Part shown: in pieces, positions 38,155 through 47,846 of the stretch
How the letters are laid out: every line of letters begins with the position of its first letter
How positions within the stretch are numbered: position 1 is the stretch's first letter
NCBI GenBank assembly: GCA_017640505.1
Contig: JAEPQO010000001.1
Coordinates: 186,001 to 250,000, forward strand
DNA from: Rhodospirillales bacterium
GTDB lineage: Bacteria; Pseudomonadota; Alphaproteobacteria; Rhodospirillales; Casp-alpha2
Length of the DNA: 64,000 nt
Reading direction: 5' to 3'
Made by a program: the position numbers and the translations under genes
Notes under the pieces: generated by a model
Told to the model about the DNA's origin: nothing
Databases searched by the model: none
The model's input: only the letters and a program-made list of their open reading frames with translations

Positions 38155-39704
38155 GAGCCGCGCATCCGGTTGACGGCACCGATCAGGGGGCCGAGCGACG
38201 GCGGCGCGGCGTCGGCATCGCCCAGCATCGGCAACACGGCGTCGCCCATTTCCTTGCCCAGCTCGACGCCCCACTGATCGAACGGGTTAATGCCCCAGAT
38301 GGCAGCGGCGGCGGCCGTCTTGTGTTCATAAAGCGCGATCAGCTTGCCCAGCATGCGGGCCGTGAGGTCGCCATAGACGATGACCGTCGATGGCCGGTCG
38401 CCCGGATAATGCCGGTGCGGCTCGGCCATGTTTTCGCGGCCGAACGCCAGCGCGTCGGCCTGCGCCAGCGCGCTCGAAATCAACAGGTCGTGCTGCGCCT
38501 CGTCACCGGTCGGCGCGCGCGCCGGCAACAGGATATCGACGGGCGCGGCCGTGCCCTGGTGCAGTTGCTGGAAGAACGCATGCTGCGCATTGAGGCCGAT
38601 GCCGCCGAACACCACCGGCTGCGTCGCGTAGTCGACCGGATAGCCTTCCGCCGTCACGCGCTTGCCGTTGCTCTCCATCTCGAGCTGCTGCAGATGTCCG
38701 ACCAGCCGCGCGAGGCGCGTGTCGTAGGGTACGCAAGCCTCGGCGCCGCAACCCAGAAAGTTCGTGTTCCAGACCGTCATCAGTGCCAGCAGGATCGGCG
38801 CGTTTTCGGTGGCGGGTGCCGAGAGCACATGGCGGTCCATTTCGGCAGCACCGGCGCGCAGCTCTGCGAACACGTCCCAACCGAAGGCGAGCGCGACCGG
38901 CAGACCGACCGCCGACCACAGCGAATAGCGCCCGCCGACCCAGTCCCACATCGGAAAGATGCGGTCCGCCGCAATGCCGAATTGACCGACCTCGTCCACG
39001 TTGGCACTGACGGCGGCGAAGTTCCCGGCCCAGTTCTCGCCGACGGCGCGGCGCATCCAGGCCTGCGCGCGTTCGGCGTTGGCGCCGGTTTCCATGGTGC
39101 GAAACGATTTGGAGATCACGACCACCAGCGTCGTCGCCGGATCGAGCCCGGCGGTCGCGCGTTCGAAGGCGATGCCGTCGATGTTGGCGCACATGCGGAC
39201 GTCGAGCTTCATCCCGGCCGCATCGCCGAGCGCATCGAGGGCCAGCGCCGGGCCGAGTTCCGAGCCGCCGATGCCAATCGCCAGCACGGCGTCGAACGGC
39301 TGACCGCCGGCGGACGCGATCTCTCCGGCGTGCACCGCCGCGACAAACGCCTGCATCGCCGCATCGGCGGCGTCGATGTCCGTTCGGACGTCGGCGCCTT
39401 CCGTGCCGCGGACGGCGGTGTGCAGCGCGGCGCGGTCCTCGCTCGTGTTCACGGCCTCGCCCGCCGCCATGCGTTTCAGAAACCCCGGCACGTCCGCCGC
39501 CCCGGCGAGCGCCACGAGCCCGGCCAGCACGTCGGGCGTCACCCGCTGACGGGAAAAATCGATATAGAGATCGCCAAGATCGACATTGAGCTTTGCCGCA
39601 CGCTCCGCGTCAGCCGCGAACAGATCGCCGAGCGTGATGCCCTGCAATTCGCCACGAAGCTGGCTCAGGTGTTTCCATGCGGGGGTTTCGGAAATCAGCG
39701 GCAT
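38151..39704 (-). CDS. pgi: Glucose-6-phosphate isomerase
   Basis: Pgi interconverts glucose-6-phosphate and fructose-6-phosphate. The 517-aa product has [53 protein letters not shown] and the C-terminal [15 protein letters not shown]. The ATG at 39702-39704 is preferred to the track's TTG at 39719. It is translationally coupled to mutL. In this organism it may serve gluconeogenesis and envelope sugars more than glycolysis, but that is a guess. Confidence 0.94.
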   Translation of the reverse strand: MPLISETPAWKHLSQLRGELQGITLGDLFAADAERAAKLNVDLGDLYIDFSRQRVTPDVLAGLVALAGAADVPGFLKRMAAGEAVNTSEDRAALHTAVRGTEGADVRTDIDAADAAMQAFVAAVHAGEIASAGGQPFDAVLAIGIGGSELGPALALDALGDAAGMKLDVRMCANIDGIAFERATAGLDPATTLVVVISKSFRTMETGANAERAQAWMRRAVGENWAGNFAAVSANVDEVGQFGIAADRIFPMWDWVGGRYSLWSAVGLPVALAFGWDVFAELRAGAAEMDRHVLSAPATENAPILLALMTVWNTNFLGCGAEACVPYDTRLARLVGHLQQLEMESNGKRVTAEGYPVDYATQPVVFGGIGLNAQHAFFQQLHQGTAAPVDILLPARAPTGDEAQHDLLISSALAQADALAFGRENMAEPHRHYPGDRPSTVIVYGDLTARMLGKLIALYEHKTAAAAAIWGINPFDQWGVELGKEMGDAVLPMLGDADAAPPSLGPLIGAVNRMRGS

Positions 39705-39755
39705 GGGCACTTTTATCAAATGCCCGCTGCACGTGCCACCTCGGAAAATCGGCGC

Positions 39756-41111
39756 TCAGTTGCCGGAAACGACGCCTTCCGGCTTGCCGGCGATGGCGAA
39801 CGTCAGCTTGTCCGGCTGATAAAGGCGCTTGGCGACGCGCTTCGCGTCTTCGAGCGTCACCGCCTCGATATAGCTGTTGCGCTTTTCGATGTAATCGATG
39901 CCGAGGTTTTCCTCCTGCATGCCGACCAGCATGTCGGCGATCGCCGACGACGACGTGAAGCGCATCGGGAACGCACCGGTCAGGTAGGTCTTGGCATCCT
40001 TGAGTTCTTCCGGCGTCGGGCCTTCGTCAGCGAACTTTTTCCAGACGTCGCGGACGGTCGTCACCGTTTCCGCGACCCGCGCGTTCGCCGTTGCCGCGCC
40101 GCCCATGACCGCGCCCGCCGCATCGAGCGGCATCAGGTACGAATAGACCGAGTACGCCAGCCCGCGCTTTTCGCGCACTTCCTCGTAAAGGCGCGACACG
40201 AAGCCGCCGCCGCCGATCACGTAGTTGAGCACGTAGGCGGTATAGAAATCGGGATCGCTGCGCAGGATGCCCGGCTGCGCGAACTGGATCGCACTTTGCG
40301 GCACGTCGACGTCGATCACCTGCACGCCGCCCGAAAGCTTGGGCGCGATCTTGGCCACGTGCCACGGCGCCGCCTTTTCGGGGAGCGTGCCGAACGCCTT
40401 GTCGAGATAACCTTTCAGGGTCTCGGCGTCGATATCGCCGACGACACCGATCAACAGGTTGTCGCGCGCGATGCGCTCACCCACGAACGTGCGAAGATCG
40501 GCGGCGGTCAGCGCGCTGACGCTCTCGACCGTGCCGTCGTTGTCGCGCGCATAGGGATGCCCTTCGAACGCGGTCTCGAACAGCGCCCGCCCGGCGCGGT
40601 TGCGGGGGTCTTCCTGTTGCTGGCGGATGCCGGAAATGATGCGCGCGCGCATGCGTTCGACCGGCTCTTCGTCGAAACGCGGTTCGTTCAGCGCGAGGCG
40701 GAGATATTCGAAAGCCTCGTCGCGATGCTTGTTCAAGGTCCTGAGCGAGCCATCGAAACGGTCGCGCCCGGCGGTGAAGCGGAGCGTGATCGAGCGTTCG
40801 TCGAGTGCCTTCTGGAAGGTGTTGCTGTCCATGTCGCCCGCGCCCTCGTCCATGGTCGCGGCGGCCAGGTTGGCGAGGCCGCTCTTGCCGTCGGGATCGA
40901 GCGCGGCGCCGCCCCGGAACGACAGCTTGAGCGTAGTGATCGGGTTCGAATGATCGCGGATTAGCCAGGCCTCGATCCCGCCCGGCGAGGTGACACGTTC
41001 GACCTGCACCGCGTGCGCCGGCGAGGCAGCGAGCGCGGCCATCATCGTCAGCACCATGATCAGCGCGGGCACTGCGGCCAGAAGTCGGCGGATGGAAACG
41101 AAGCGCATCAT
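39756..41111 (-). CDS. M16 family peptidase-like protein, non-catalytic partner
   Basis: The 451-aa product has a signal peptide (ending SPAHA) and two M16 domains, but lacks the HxxEH zinc motif in its first domain. It keeps the second-domain R/Y pair region GGGGFVSRLYEEVREKRGLAYSVYSY. This is the standard partner of the adjacent catalytic M16 protein; together they would form a periplasmic clamshell protease for small peptides. It starts four bases after the partner's stop. Two adjacent ATG codons can start it. Confidence 0.92.
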   Translation of the reverse strand: MMRFVSIRRLLAAVPALIMVLTMMAALAASPAHAVQVERVTSPGGIEAWLIRDHSNPITTLKLSFRGGAALDPDGKSGLANLAAATMDEGAGDMDSNTFQKALDERSITLRFTAGRDRFDGSLRTLNKHRDEAFEYLRLALNEPRFDEEPVERMRARIISGIRQQQEDPRNRAGRALFETAFEGHPYARDNDGTVESVSALTAADLRTFVGERIARDNLLIGVVGDIDAETLKGYLDKAFGTLPEKAAPWHVAKIAPKLSGGVQVIDVDVPQSAIQFAQPGILRSDPDFYTAYVLNYVIGGGGFVSRLYEEVREKRGLAYSVYSYLMPLDAAGAVMGGAATANARVAETVTTVRDVWKKFADEGPTPEELKDAKTYLTGAFPMRFTSSSAIADMLVGMQEENLGIDYIEKRNSYIEAVTLEDAKRVAKRLYQPDKLTFAIAGKPEGVVSGN

Positions 41112-41115
41112 CGGA

Positions 41116-42465
41116 TCAGCTCTGCGGTTTGGCGAGAAGTTCGGCGGTCACGTGGTGTTTGCCGTCGAGGACGTGTTTCGCCGCGGCGGCGACGCTTTCG
41201 ACCGAAACCTCGCCGATCCGGTCCAGCCAGTTCTCGACCTCGTCCACCGTACCGCCGGTCGTCAGCGTCGAACCAAAGACCCGGGCCGCGGTGCCGAAAT
41301 CGTCGCGCGCGAAAACGGCGTTGTTGCGCATGCGTTCGATGGCACCTTCGAGCTCGGCCGGCGTGATCCCGTCCGCCAGCAACTTGGCGATCTCGTCCGT
41401 GATGACGGCTTCGATCCGGTCCATGCCGACGCCGGGTTTGGGTGAAGCATAAAAAACGAACGTCGCCGGTCCCAGGTCGTCGGCACCGTAATAGCTGCCG
41501 GCCGACAACGCGATCCCGTCGTCCAGCACGAGCCGCTTGTGCAGCCGGCTCGACGGGCCGCCGCCGACGATCTCGGCCAGCACCTGCAATGCATAGGCGT
41601 GCTCGGTTTCGCCGTAGCGGTAGCTGGGCGCGATGAAACGCCTCGACCAAGCGGGCTGCGTCACGCGTTCGTGCTCGAGCACAACACGCTTGTCGGCGCG
41701 GGCCGGCGGCTCGGTCGTGCGCACGCGCTCGATCTCGGGGCCGCGTGGAATGACGCCGTAGTATTTTTCGGCCAAGGGTTTGAGTTCTTCGGCGGTGACG
41801 TCGCCCTCGACGATCAGCACCGCGTTGTTGGGCGCGTAGTAGCGCTTGTAGAAGGCGAGGATGCGATCGACGTCGAGCGCACGGATTTCATGCTCCCAAC
41901 CGATGATCGGGCGGCGGTAGGGATAGTTCAGGTAAAGCGCGGCGTTGACCTGTTCGCGCAGTTGCGCGGACGGGCTGTTGTCGACGCGCGACCGGCGCTC
42001 TTCCAGCACCACGTCCCGTTCCGGCGCGACCTGCGCCTCGCTGATCACGAGGTTGGTCATGCGGTCGGCTTCCAGCTTCATCATCATTTCGAGCCGGTCC
42101 TTGGCGATGGTCTGGTGGTATGCCGTGTAGTCGTAGGACGTGAAGGCGTTTTCCTGGCCGCCGTTACGCGCCACCTGGCCGGAAAAGACACCGGGGCCGT
42201 AATTCGTCGTGCCCTTGAACATCAGGTGTTCGAGCAGGTGCGCGATACCGGTTTCGCCCGGCGCCTCGTCGGCGGCGCCGACCTTGTACCAGACCATGTG
42301 CCGCACCACCGGCGCGCGGGCATTGGAAATGACGACGACCTGCATGCCGTTATCCAGCATGAAGGTCTCGGGATCGAAGATCTTGGCGGCGGCGCGCTCG
42401 CTCCATGCCACCGCAACGACGGCGACGAGCGCGAACACGGCCACACATTTCGAGATCATCCGCAT
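41116..42465 (-). CDS. M16 family zinc metallopeptidase, catalytic subunit
   Basis: The 449-aa product has a signal peptide (cut near ERAAA), then the zinc motif in GIAHLLEHLMFKGT with the downstream glutamate in RDVVLEERRSRVDNSP. A second M16 domain follows (about residues 200-440). Probably a periplasmic peptidase acting with the next gene. Such pairs sit between lspA/DUF3035 and pgi/mutL in many alphaproteobacteria. Substrate unknown. Confidence 0.93.
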   Translation of the reverse strand: MRMISKCVAVFALVAVVAVAWSERAAAKIFDPETFMLDNGMQVVVISNARAPVVRHMVWYKVGAADEAPGETGIAHLLEHLMFKGTTNYGPGVFSGQVARNGGQENAFTSYDYTAYHQTIAKDRLEMMMKLEADRMTNLVISEAQVAPERDVVLEERRSRVDNSPSAQLREQVNAALYLNYPYRRPIIGWEHEIRALDVDRILAFYKRYYAPNNAVLIVEGDVTAEELKPLAEKYYGVIPRGPEIERVRTTEPPARADKRVVLEHERVTQPAWSRRFIAPSYRYGETEHAYALQVLAEIVGGGPSSRLHKRLVLDDGIALSAGSYYGADDLGPATFVFYASPKPGVGMDRIEAVITDEIAKLLADGITPAELEGAIERMRNNAVFARDDFGTAARVFGSTLTTGGTVDEVENWLDRIGEVSVESVAAAAKHVLDGKHHVTAELLAKPQS

Positions 42466-42565
42466 AGGACGGATATTGGCGTGTTTTCACACCGGATCAA
42501 TGGAAATCAGAGGGATAACGCGAACGTTACAAAGAATTAAAGAAGGGGGGGGCGTCATACCCATC

Positions 42566-42661
42566 GTCACCCCGGCGCAGGCCGGGGCCCAGGGATACAG
42601 TTCTGATTCTTTGTGGGAGGTCTCCGCGGCCAATCTGGATTCCGGCCTCCGCCGGAATGAC
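42566..42661. repeat. Palindromic intergenic repeat, family B
   Basis: Outer arms GTCACCCCGGCGCAGGCCGG and TCCGGCCTCCGCCGGAATGA each form a small hairpin; an inner GGGCCCAG/CTGGA pair joins them. Confidence 0.8.
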
Positions 42662-42685
42662 GAGAATAAATTTGGTTTGTCTGAG

Positions 42686-42725
42686 TCCCTCTCCCCCGGA
42701 CCGGGGGAGAGGACAGGTGAGGGGG
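42686..42725. repeat. Family A repeat, half copy
   Basis: Contains CCCTCTCCCCCGGACCGGGGGAGAGGACAGGTGAGGGGG in broken form: a short perfect hairpin plus only one outer arm. It corresponds to one half of the copies at 22792, 29779 and 36217. Confidence 0.75.
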
Positions 42726-42734
42726 CATTTACAC

Positions 42735-42795
42735 CGTCATCCCAAAGCTGATTTGGGAACCACGTCTATGGGGCCTGAACCGAGTTCAGGACGAC
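42735..42795. repeat. Family C-like repeat
   Basis: Starts CGTCATCCCAAAGCTGATTT and ends with the hairpin CCTGAACCGAGTTCAGG and ACGAC. The closing hairpin is shared with the copies at 49514, 50281 and 54671. Confidence 0.7.
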
Positions 42796-42840
42796 GAGTG
42801 AAAATGTGCGGGAACGGGCAGCCTGCCCGAAGGGACGCCG

Positions 42841-43410
42841 TCAGAACTCCAGCAGCCCCTTGGTGCCGCGGGATTTCTTGACCTGCGGGGTTTCGCCCTC
42901 GGTGATCGGCTTGCCGAGCGCCTGGTTTTCCTGGATGCGCTGCTGTTCCTTGACCGCATCGACGACGGTGCCTTCGTACGGCTTGTCGTCGACCCAGAAG
43001 ATCATCTTGTCGGCAAGGCGCTGGTCTTCCTTCGACAGCAGGTTGGTTTCCGCGTTCACGACCTCGCGGATGGTCGGATCGGCGACATTGGCGCCGGTCT
43101 TGGCCATGATCGCGTTGAGACCGTCGGAGAGGTTCGGGTCGCTTTGCGAGCGGTCCTTGATCTGCGGGGCCTGCTGCAGCAGCGCGGCGCGCGCCTGGTC
43201 GGTCGGCGTGATCGCCTGCGGGCCGGTGGTGCCGGGTGCCGGCGGGCGCAGCGAAAATTCGGGCGGCAGGCTCAGCGGCGGGCGCTGATAGACGACGAAT
43301 TCGTCGGGCGCGTCCTTGGAATTGCTGATGACCTTCTTGGCGGACTCGCACGCGCTGAGCGTGATCGCCAGCGAAGCCATCAGAACGATGCCGAGAGTGC
43401 GTCGAAACAT
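42841..43410 (-). CDS. DUF3035 lipoprotein, BamF-like
   Basis: The 189-aa product has a lipoprotein signal (lipobox LSAC), then the conserved stretch DAPDEFVVYQRPPLSLPPEFSLRPP. DUF3035 proteins are alphaproteobacterial outer-membrane lipoproteins; the Caulobacter member BamF belongs to the beta-barrel assembly complex. That role here is inferred from family. It follows lspA, the signal peptidase that would process it, and precedes the M16 pair. Confidence 0.87.
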   Translation of the reverse strand: MFRRTLGIVLMASLAITLSACESAKKVISNSKDAPDEFVVYQRPPLSLPPEFSLRPPAPGTTGPQAITPTDQARAALLQQAPQIKDRSQSDPNLSDGLNAIMAKTGANVADPTIREVVNAETNLLSKEDQRLADKMIFWVDDKPYEGTVVDAVKEQQRIQENQALGKPITEGETPQVKKSRGTKGLLEF

Positions 43411-43455
43411 GTCCAGTTGCCTGTTATCTGCCGAAAAAATACCGACCGTCCGAGT

Positions 43456-43944
43456 CTAGGACGTTTCGGACCGGGTAAACAAGGATTCCAATACCAAGAT
43501 CACGGCGCCGACGCAAATCGCGCTGTCGGCGACGTTGAATGCCGGCCAGTGATAGCCGAACGCATGGAAATCCAGAAAGTCGGTTACGGCGCCGTGCTGG
43601 AGGCGGTCGATGACGTTGCCCGCCGCGCCGCCGATGATCATGCCGAGTGCGATGACCGAGAGCCGGGACGTGGCACGCCACAGCCAGACCGCGAGCGCGA
43701 TCATGATGGCGACGGCAAGCGCCGTCAGCAGCCAGGGGCCGATCTCGCTTTCGGCGGAAAACATGCCGAAGCTGACGCCCCGGTTCCACGCCAGCACGAG
43801 ATTGAAGAACGGCGTGATTTCGATGACCCGGGGCGGGTTCATCACGTCGGTCAGGATCCAGATCTTGGAAACCTGGTCGAGCACGAGCATAAGGGCGGCG
43901 ATCGCCGCGCCCTGCATGCGGGACCCGAACCCCGGCTCGATCAT
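43456..43944 (-). CDS. lspA: Lipoprotein signal peptidase
   Basis: LspA cuts the signal peptide from prolipoproteins in the inner membrane. The 162-aa product has four membrane segments and the catalytic aspartate regions GGAAGNVIDRLQHGAVTDF and FNVADSAICVGA, plus NRGVSFGMF. The ATG at 43942-43944 overlaps the ileS stop as ATGA; the track's longer frame is not real. The ileS-lspA pairing is widely conserved. Confidence 0.95.
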   Translation of the reverse strand: MIEPGFGSRMQGAAIAALMLVLDQVSKIWILTDVMNPPRVIEITPFFNLVLAWNRGVSFGMFSAESEIGPWLLTALAVAIMIALAVWLWRATSRLSVIALGMIIGGAAGNVIDRLQHGAVTDFLDFHAFGYHWPAFNVADSAICVGAVILVLESLFTRSETS

Positions 43945-46787
43945 GCCGCCTGCGGCGTGTGGTGACGGACCGCGTCGGCGCAGCGGTTGCAGACCGTCGG
44001 GTGATCCGCGTCCGAGCCGACCTCGTCCAGTACCTTCCAGCAACGCTCGCACTTCTCGCCCGACGCCTTCTCGACGACAACGGCGATGTCGGCGCCTTCC
44101 TCGGCGCGATGCGCATCGGCGGGTGCGTCACCATCGGCGAACGTGAAGTCCGACGTGATGCAAAGCTCGGCGAGATCGAGACCCTTGGTGACGTCACGGT
44201 AGTCGGCCGGTGCGAAGACCTGCGGGTGGGCCTGCAGGCTGGCACCGATCACCTTGTTTGCGCGCGCCACTTCGAGCGCACCGGTGACGGCACGCCGGAG
44301 CGTGCGGATCTTCGACCATTTTTCGGCAAGCGCCGCGTCGGCCCATTCGGCGGGAACGTCCGGGAACGTGCGCAGGTGCACCGAATTGCCGGACGTCGCT
44401 TCCGGGTGACGGGTCAGCCACGCTTCCTCGGCGGTGAAGCAGAGGAACGGCGCGAGCCACGCGGTCAGGTGATCGAACAGGGTATCCAGCACCGTACGCA
44501 CGGCACGGCGCAGATCGCCGTCCGGGCGGTCGCAGTAAAGGGCGTCCTTGCGGATGTCGAAGTAGAACGCCGACAAGTCGACGGCGCAGAACGTGTGCAG
44601 CTCGGCGAAGAACGGCTGGAAGTCGAAATCGTCGCAGGCCTTCCTGAGCGACGCGTCCATTTCGAAGATGCGGTTCAGCACCCAGCGTTCCAGTTCCGGC
44701 ATGTCGGCAACGGAAACGCGTTCGCTTTCCTCGAAGCCGGCAAGGTTCCCCAAGAGATACCGCAGGGTATTACGAAGCCGGCGATAGATGTCCGCCTGCT
44801 GCTTGACGATCTCGGGGCCGATGCGGAGGTCCTCGGAATAGTCCGAATTGACGACCCAGATGCGCAGGATGTCGGCGCCGTACTGTTTGATGACGTCCTG
44901 CGGCGCGACGACGTTGCCGAGCGACTTCGACATCTTCTGGCCGTCCTCGGCCATGACGAAACCGTGCGTCAGCACCGCCTCGTAAGGGGCGCGGCCGCGC
45001 GTGCCGCAGCTTTCCAGCAGCGATGAATGGAACCAGCCGCGGTGCTGGTCGGAGCCTTCGAGGTACAGCGACGCCGGCCAGCTGAGATTTTCCCACGGCC
45101 CGTCTTCCAGGACGAAGGCGTGCGTCGAGCCACTGTCGAACCAGACATCGAGGATGTCGGTGACCTGCTCGTAGTCATCGGCGTTGTAGTCCGGCCCGAG
45201 GAAGCGGCCGGGATCGGAGGCAAACCACGCATCCGCACCCTCTTCCTTGAAGGCGTCGGTGATGCGGTCGAGCACGGCCTGATCGCGCAGCGGCTCGCCG
45301 GTTTCCTTATTGACGAACACCGTGATCGGCACGCCCCACGCGCGCTGGCGCGAGACGACCCAGTCCGGGCGTTCGGCGATCATGCCGCGCAGCCGGTTCT
45401 GGCCCGATGCCGGCACGAAACGGGTCTCGTCGATGGCCTTCAGCGCCTTGTCGCGCAGCCCGGTTTCCTCCATCGAGATAAACCACTGCGCCGTGTTGCG
45501 GAAGATCAGCGGCTTCTTGGAACGCCACGAGTGCGGATAACGGTGGCGGAGCGAGCCCATGCCAAGTAGGCCGCCGGCGCCCTTGAGCACCTCGGCCACG
45601 TCCTTGTTGCACTTATAGACGTGCCAGCCCTTGAAGATCGGCACATGGTCGAAATAGGTGCCGTCCTCGCTTACCGTATGCGGCACCTCGATCCCGTTCT
45701 GCATGCCGAGCACCCAGTCGTCCGCGCCGTGGCCGGGCGCGATGTGGACGATACCGGTGCCTTCCTCGGTCGTCGCGTAATCGGCCGAGAGCGCGGGCAC
45801 GTCGAAATCGAAGTAGCCGTCGGCGTCGGCGTGTCCCCGGAGCGGGTGGCGGCAGACGGTGCCTTTGAGATTCGCGCCCTTAAAGATGGCGAGCGTTTTG
45901 GTCTCGGTGATCCCGCACTTCTCCGAGAAGTCCGCCAGCAACGCTTCGGCGACAACCAGCTTTTCGCCAACCACCGCCAGGCTTTCGTCGGCGACGCCCG
46001 TCACCTCGACGGTCACGTAGTCGATCTTGTCGCCGTAGGCCACGGCGCGGTTGCCCGGCATGGTCCAGGGCGTCGTCGTCCAGATGACGATGGCGGCACC
46101 CTCGATCTCGGGAACGGAAGCGGTCTCGACCGGGAAGCGCACGAAGACCGTCGTCGACGTGTGGTCGTAGTATTCGACCTCGGCCTCGGCGAGCGCGGTC
46201 TTTTCGACCGGCGACCACATCACGGGCTTGGAGCCGCGGTAGAGCGAGCCGTCCATCAGGAACTTGCCCAGCTCGCCGGCGATCTTGGCTTCGGCGGCAT
46301 AGGTCATCGTGGTGTACGGATGATCCCAGTCGCCCATGACGCCGAGGCGTTTGAACTCTTCGCGCTGCACGTCGATCCAGTGTTCGGCGAACTCGCGGCA
46401 TTCCTTGCGGAACTCGACGATCGGCACGGCGTCCTTATCGAGTTTCTTTTCCCTGTACTTTTCCTCGATCTTCCATTCGATCGGCAGTCCGTGACAGTCC
46501 CAGCCCGGCACGTAATAGGCATCCTTGCCCAGCATCTGCTGGGTGCGGTTGATAACATCCTTGAGGATCTTGTTGAGCGCGTGGCCGATGTGCAGGTGCC
46601 CGTTGGCATACGGCGGGCCGTCGTGCAGCAGGAACTTCTCGCGGCCTTGCGAAATCTCGGCGCGGGCTTTCTCGAACCCGGTCTCGGCCCAGTGTTCGAG
46701 CAGCTTCGGTTCGCGCTCGGGCAGGCCGGCCTTCATCGGAAAATCGGTCTTCGGCAGGAAGATCGTGGATTTGTAATCTACGCTCAT
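43941..46787 (-). CDS. ileS: Isoleucyl-tRNA synthetase
   Basis: IleRS charges tRNA-Ile and edits misactivated valine. The 948-aa product has the class I motifs NGHLHIGHALNK and GQKMSKSLGNVV, an editing domain (WTTTPWTMPGNRAVA), and a C-terminal zinc finger (CERCWKVLDEVGSDADHPTVCNRC cut short here). Normal length for the proteobacterial type. It sits between ribF and lspA on one strand, the usual order. Confidence 0.97.
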   Translation of the reverse strand: MSVDYKSTIFLPKTDFPMKAGLPEREPKLLEHWAETGFEKARAEISQGREKFLLHDGPPYANGHLHIGHALNKILKDVINRTQQMLGKDAYYVPGWDCHGLPIEWKIEEKYREKKLDKDAVPIVEFRKECREFAEHWIDVQREEFKRLGVMGDWDHPYTTMTYAAEAKIAGELGKFLMDGSLYRGSKPVMWSPVEKTALAEAEVEYYDHTSTTVFVRFPVETASVPEIEGAAIVIWTTTPWTMPGNRAVAYGDKIDYVTVEVTGVADESLAVVGEKLVVAEALLADFSEKCGITETKTLAIFKGANLKGTVCRHPLRGHADADGYFDFDVPALSADYATTEEGTGIVHIAPGHGADDWVLGMQNGIEVPHTVSEDGTYFDHVPIFKGWHVYKCNKDVAEVLKGAGGLLGMGSLRHRYPHSWRSKKPLIFRNTAQWFISMEETGLRDKALKAIDETRFVPASGQNRLRGMIAERPDWVVSRQRAWGVPITVFVNKETGEPLRDQAVLDRITDAFKEEGADAWFASDPGRFLGPDYNADDYEQVTDILDVWFDSGSTHAFVLEDGPWENLSWPASLYLEGSDQHRGWFHSSLLESCGTRGRAPYEAVLTHGFVMAEDGQKMSKSLGNVVAPQDVIKQYGADILRIWVVNSDYSEDLRIGPEIVKQQADIYRRLRNTLRYLLGNLAGFEESERVSVADMPELERWVLNRIFEMDASLRKACDDFDFQPFFAELHTFCAVDLSAFYFDIRKDALYCDRPDGDLRRAVRTVLDTLFDHLTAWLAPFLCFTAEEAWLTRHPEATSGNSVHLRTFPDVPAEWADAALAEKWSKIRTLRRAVTGALEVARANKVIGASLQAHPQVFAPADYRDVTKGLDLAELCITSDFTFADGDAPADAHRAEEGADIAVVVEKASGEKCERCWKVLDEVGSDADHPTVCNRCADAVRHHTPQAA

Positions 46788-46799
46788 CGTCTCAAGCTT

Positions 46800-47732
46800 C
46801 TATCTGTTAGCCAGAATTTCACGTGCTTTATCGCAGTCGCGGGCGATTTGTGCCTTTAAAGCATCCAGTCCGTCAAATTTCTTTTCCGGCCGGATCATTT
46901 CCAGCAGCGCCACATCGATGCGCTGCCCGTATATATCGGCGTCGAAATCGAACAGGTGCACCTCGAGCCGGGGCGCGGTGCCGTCGAACGTCGGCCGCAG
47001 CCCGAGGTTGGCGACACCGTCGACGCTGCTGCCGTCCGGCATCGTCGCCCGGACCGCGTAAACGCCGAAAACCGGGCGGATATAGCTGTTCAGCCCGAGG
47101 TTCGCGGTCGGGAAACCGATGGTGCGCCCGCGCTTGTCGCCGTTCGCGACGCGGCCGGAAATCGAGAACGGACGGCCCAGCACGGCAGCCGCGGCGGCCA
47201 TGTCGCCGGCGGCAATCAGGTCCCGCGTGCGGCTCGACGAGAAAAGTCCGCCGCCGTCGTCCGACGCGGCGGCGACGACCGTGAAGCCGAAGCCCATCTT
47301 CTGGCCCTCGGCGAGCAGCGTCTCGCAGCTGCCCTGGCGCTTGTGGCCGAACTTGAAGTCGTAACCGGCGATGACGTGGTGCACCTTGAGCGTCGCGACG
47401 AGGTAGTCCTCGATGAAGTCGGTCGCGCTCTGGCGCGAGAAATCCATGTCGAAGCGCTGCGCGATCATGAAATCGACGCCCATCTCGGCGATGCGTTCCG
47501 CCTTGGCGCGAAACGGCGTCAGGCGGAAAGGATCGAGGTCGGGCTGGAACACAGCGCGCGGATGCGGCTCGAACGTCAGCACGCCCCACGGCAACCCCGA
47601 CGCATCGGCGATGCGCCCGGCCTCGCCGATGACGGTGCGGTGGCCCCGGTGCACGCCGTCGAAATTGCCGACCGCGATGACCGCGCCATGGTGCTGCGAT
47701 TGCAGCGATTTCGCCTGTCTGTAGATACGCAT
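46800..47732 (-). CDS. ribF: Bifunctional riboflavin kinase/FAD synthetase
   Basis: RibF phosphorylates riboflavin to FMN and adenylates it to FAD. The 310-aa product has the adenylyltransferase domain (VIAVGNFDGVHRGHRTVIGEA, SSSRTRDLIAAGDM) and the kinase domain (GRTIGFPTANLGL, VFGVYAVRAT, VANLGLRPTF). ileS begins 12 bases downstream of its stop. A flavin-operon link with neighbouring flavoenzymes is not evident. Confidence 0.96.
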   Translation of the reverse strand: MRIYRQAKSLQSQHHGAVIAVGNFDGVHRGHRTVIGEAGRIADASGLPWGVLTFEPHPRAVFQPDLDPFRLTPFRAKAERIAEMGVDFMIAQRFDMDFSRQSATDFIEDYLVATLKVHHVIAGYDFKFGHKRQGSCETLLAEGQKMGFGFTVVAAASDDGGGLFSSSRTRDLIAAGDMAAAAAVLGRPFSISGRVANGDKRGRTIGFPTANLGLNSYIRPVFGVYAVRATMPDGSSVDGVANLGLRPTFDGTAPRLEVHLFDFDADIYGQRIDVALLEMIRPEKKFDGLDALKAQIARDCDKAREILANR

Positions 47733-47800
47733 AGCGTTGGAAGGTGTCTTACGGTCCGGAAACGGTCAAGGTTGTTGGCACGAACGTCCGCAAAGACAAA

Positions 47801-47823
47801 GGGCGCAGGCCATGCCTGCGCCC
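47801..47823 (-). terminator. Intrinsic terminator after the MaoC gene
   Basis: On the minus strand a perfect 9-bp stem (GGGCGCAGG/CCTGCGCCC, 5-base loop) is followed by TTTGTCTTTG. It lies 24 bases after the stop of the MaoC-like gene and would keep its transcript out of ribF. Confidence 0.75.
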
Positions 47824-47846
47824 CCGCCAAAGAATCGCAGCAGCGA

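Larger units (their letters stand above)
42466..42840. other. Non-coding 375-bp stretch packed with three repeat families
   Basis: No gene is credible here. It holds a family B copy (42566-42661), a half family A copy (42686-42725) and a family C-like copy (42735-42795) in direct succession between two co-directional genes. A promoter for the M16 genes probably lies at 42466-42560, but I see no clear match. Confidence 0.7.

Noticed and set aside
36268-38277. 669-aa plus-strand frame opposite mutL
   Set aside because: It is an Arg/His/Asp-rich antisense shadow of mutL, with no family motif or ribosome-binding site; the minus strand encodes a clear MutL.
38322-40964. 880-aa plus-strand frame opposite pgi and an M16 gene
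   Set aside because: It spans two real genes on the other strand and shows typical antisense composition of GC-rich coding DNA.
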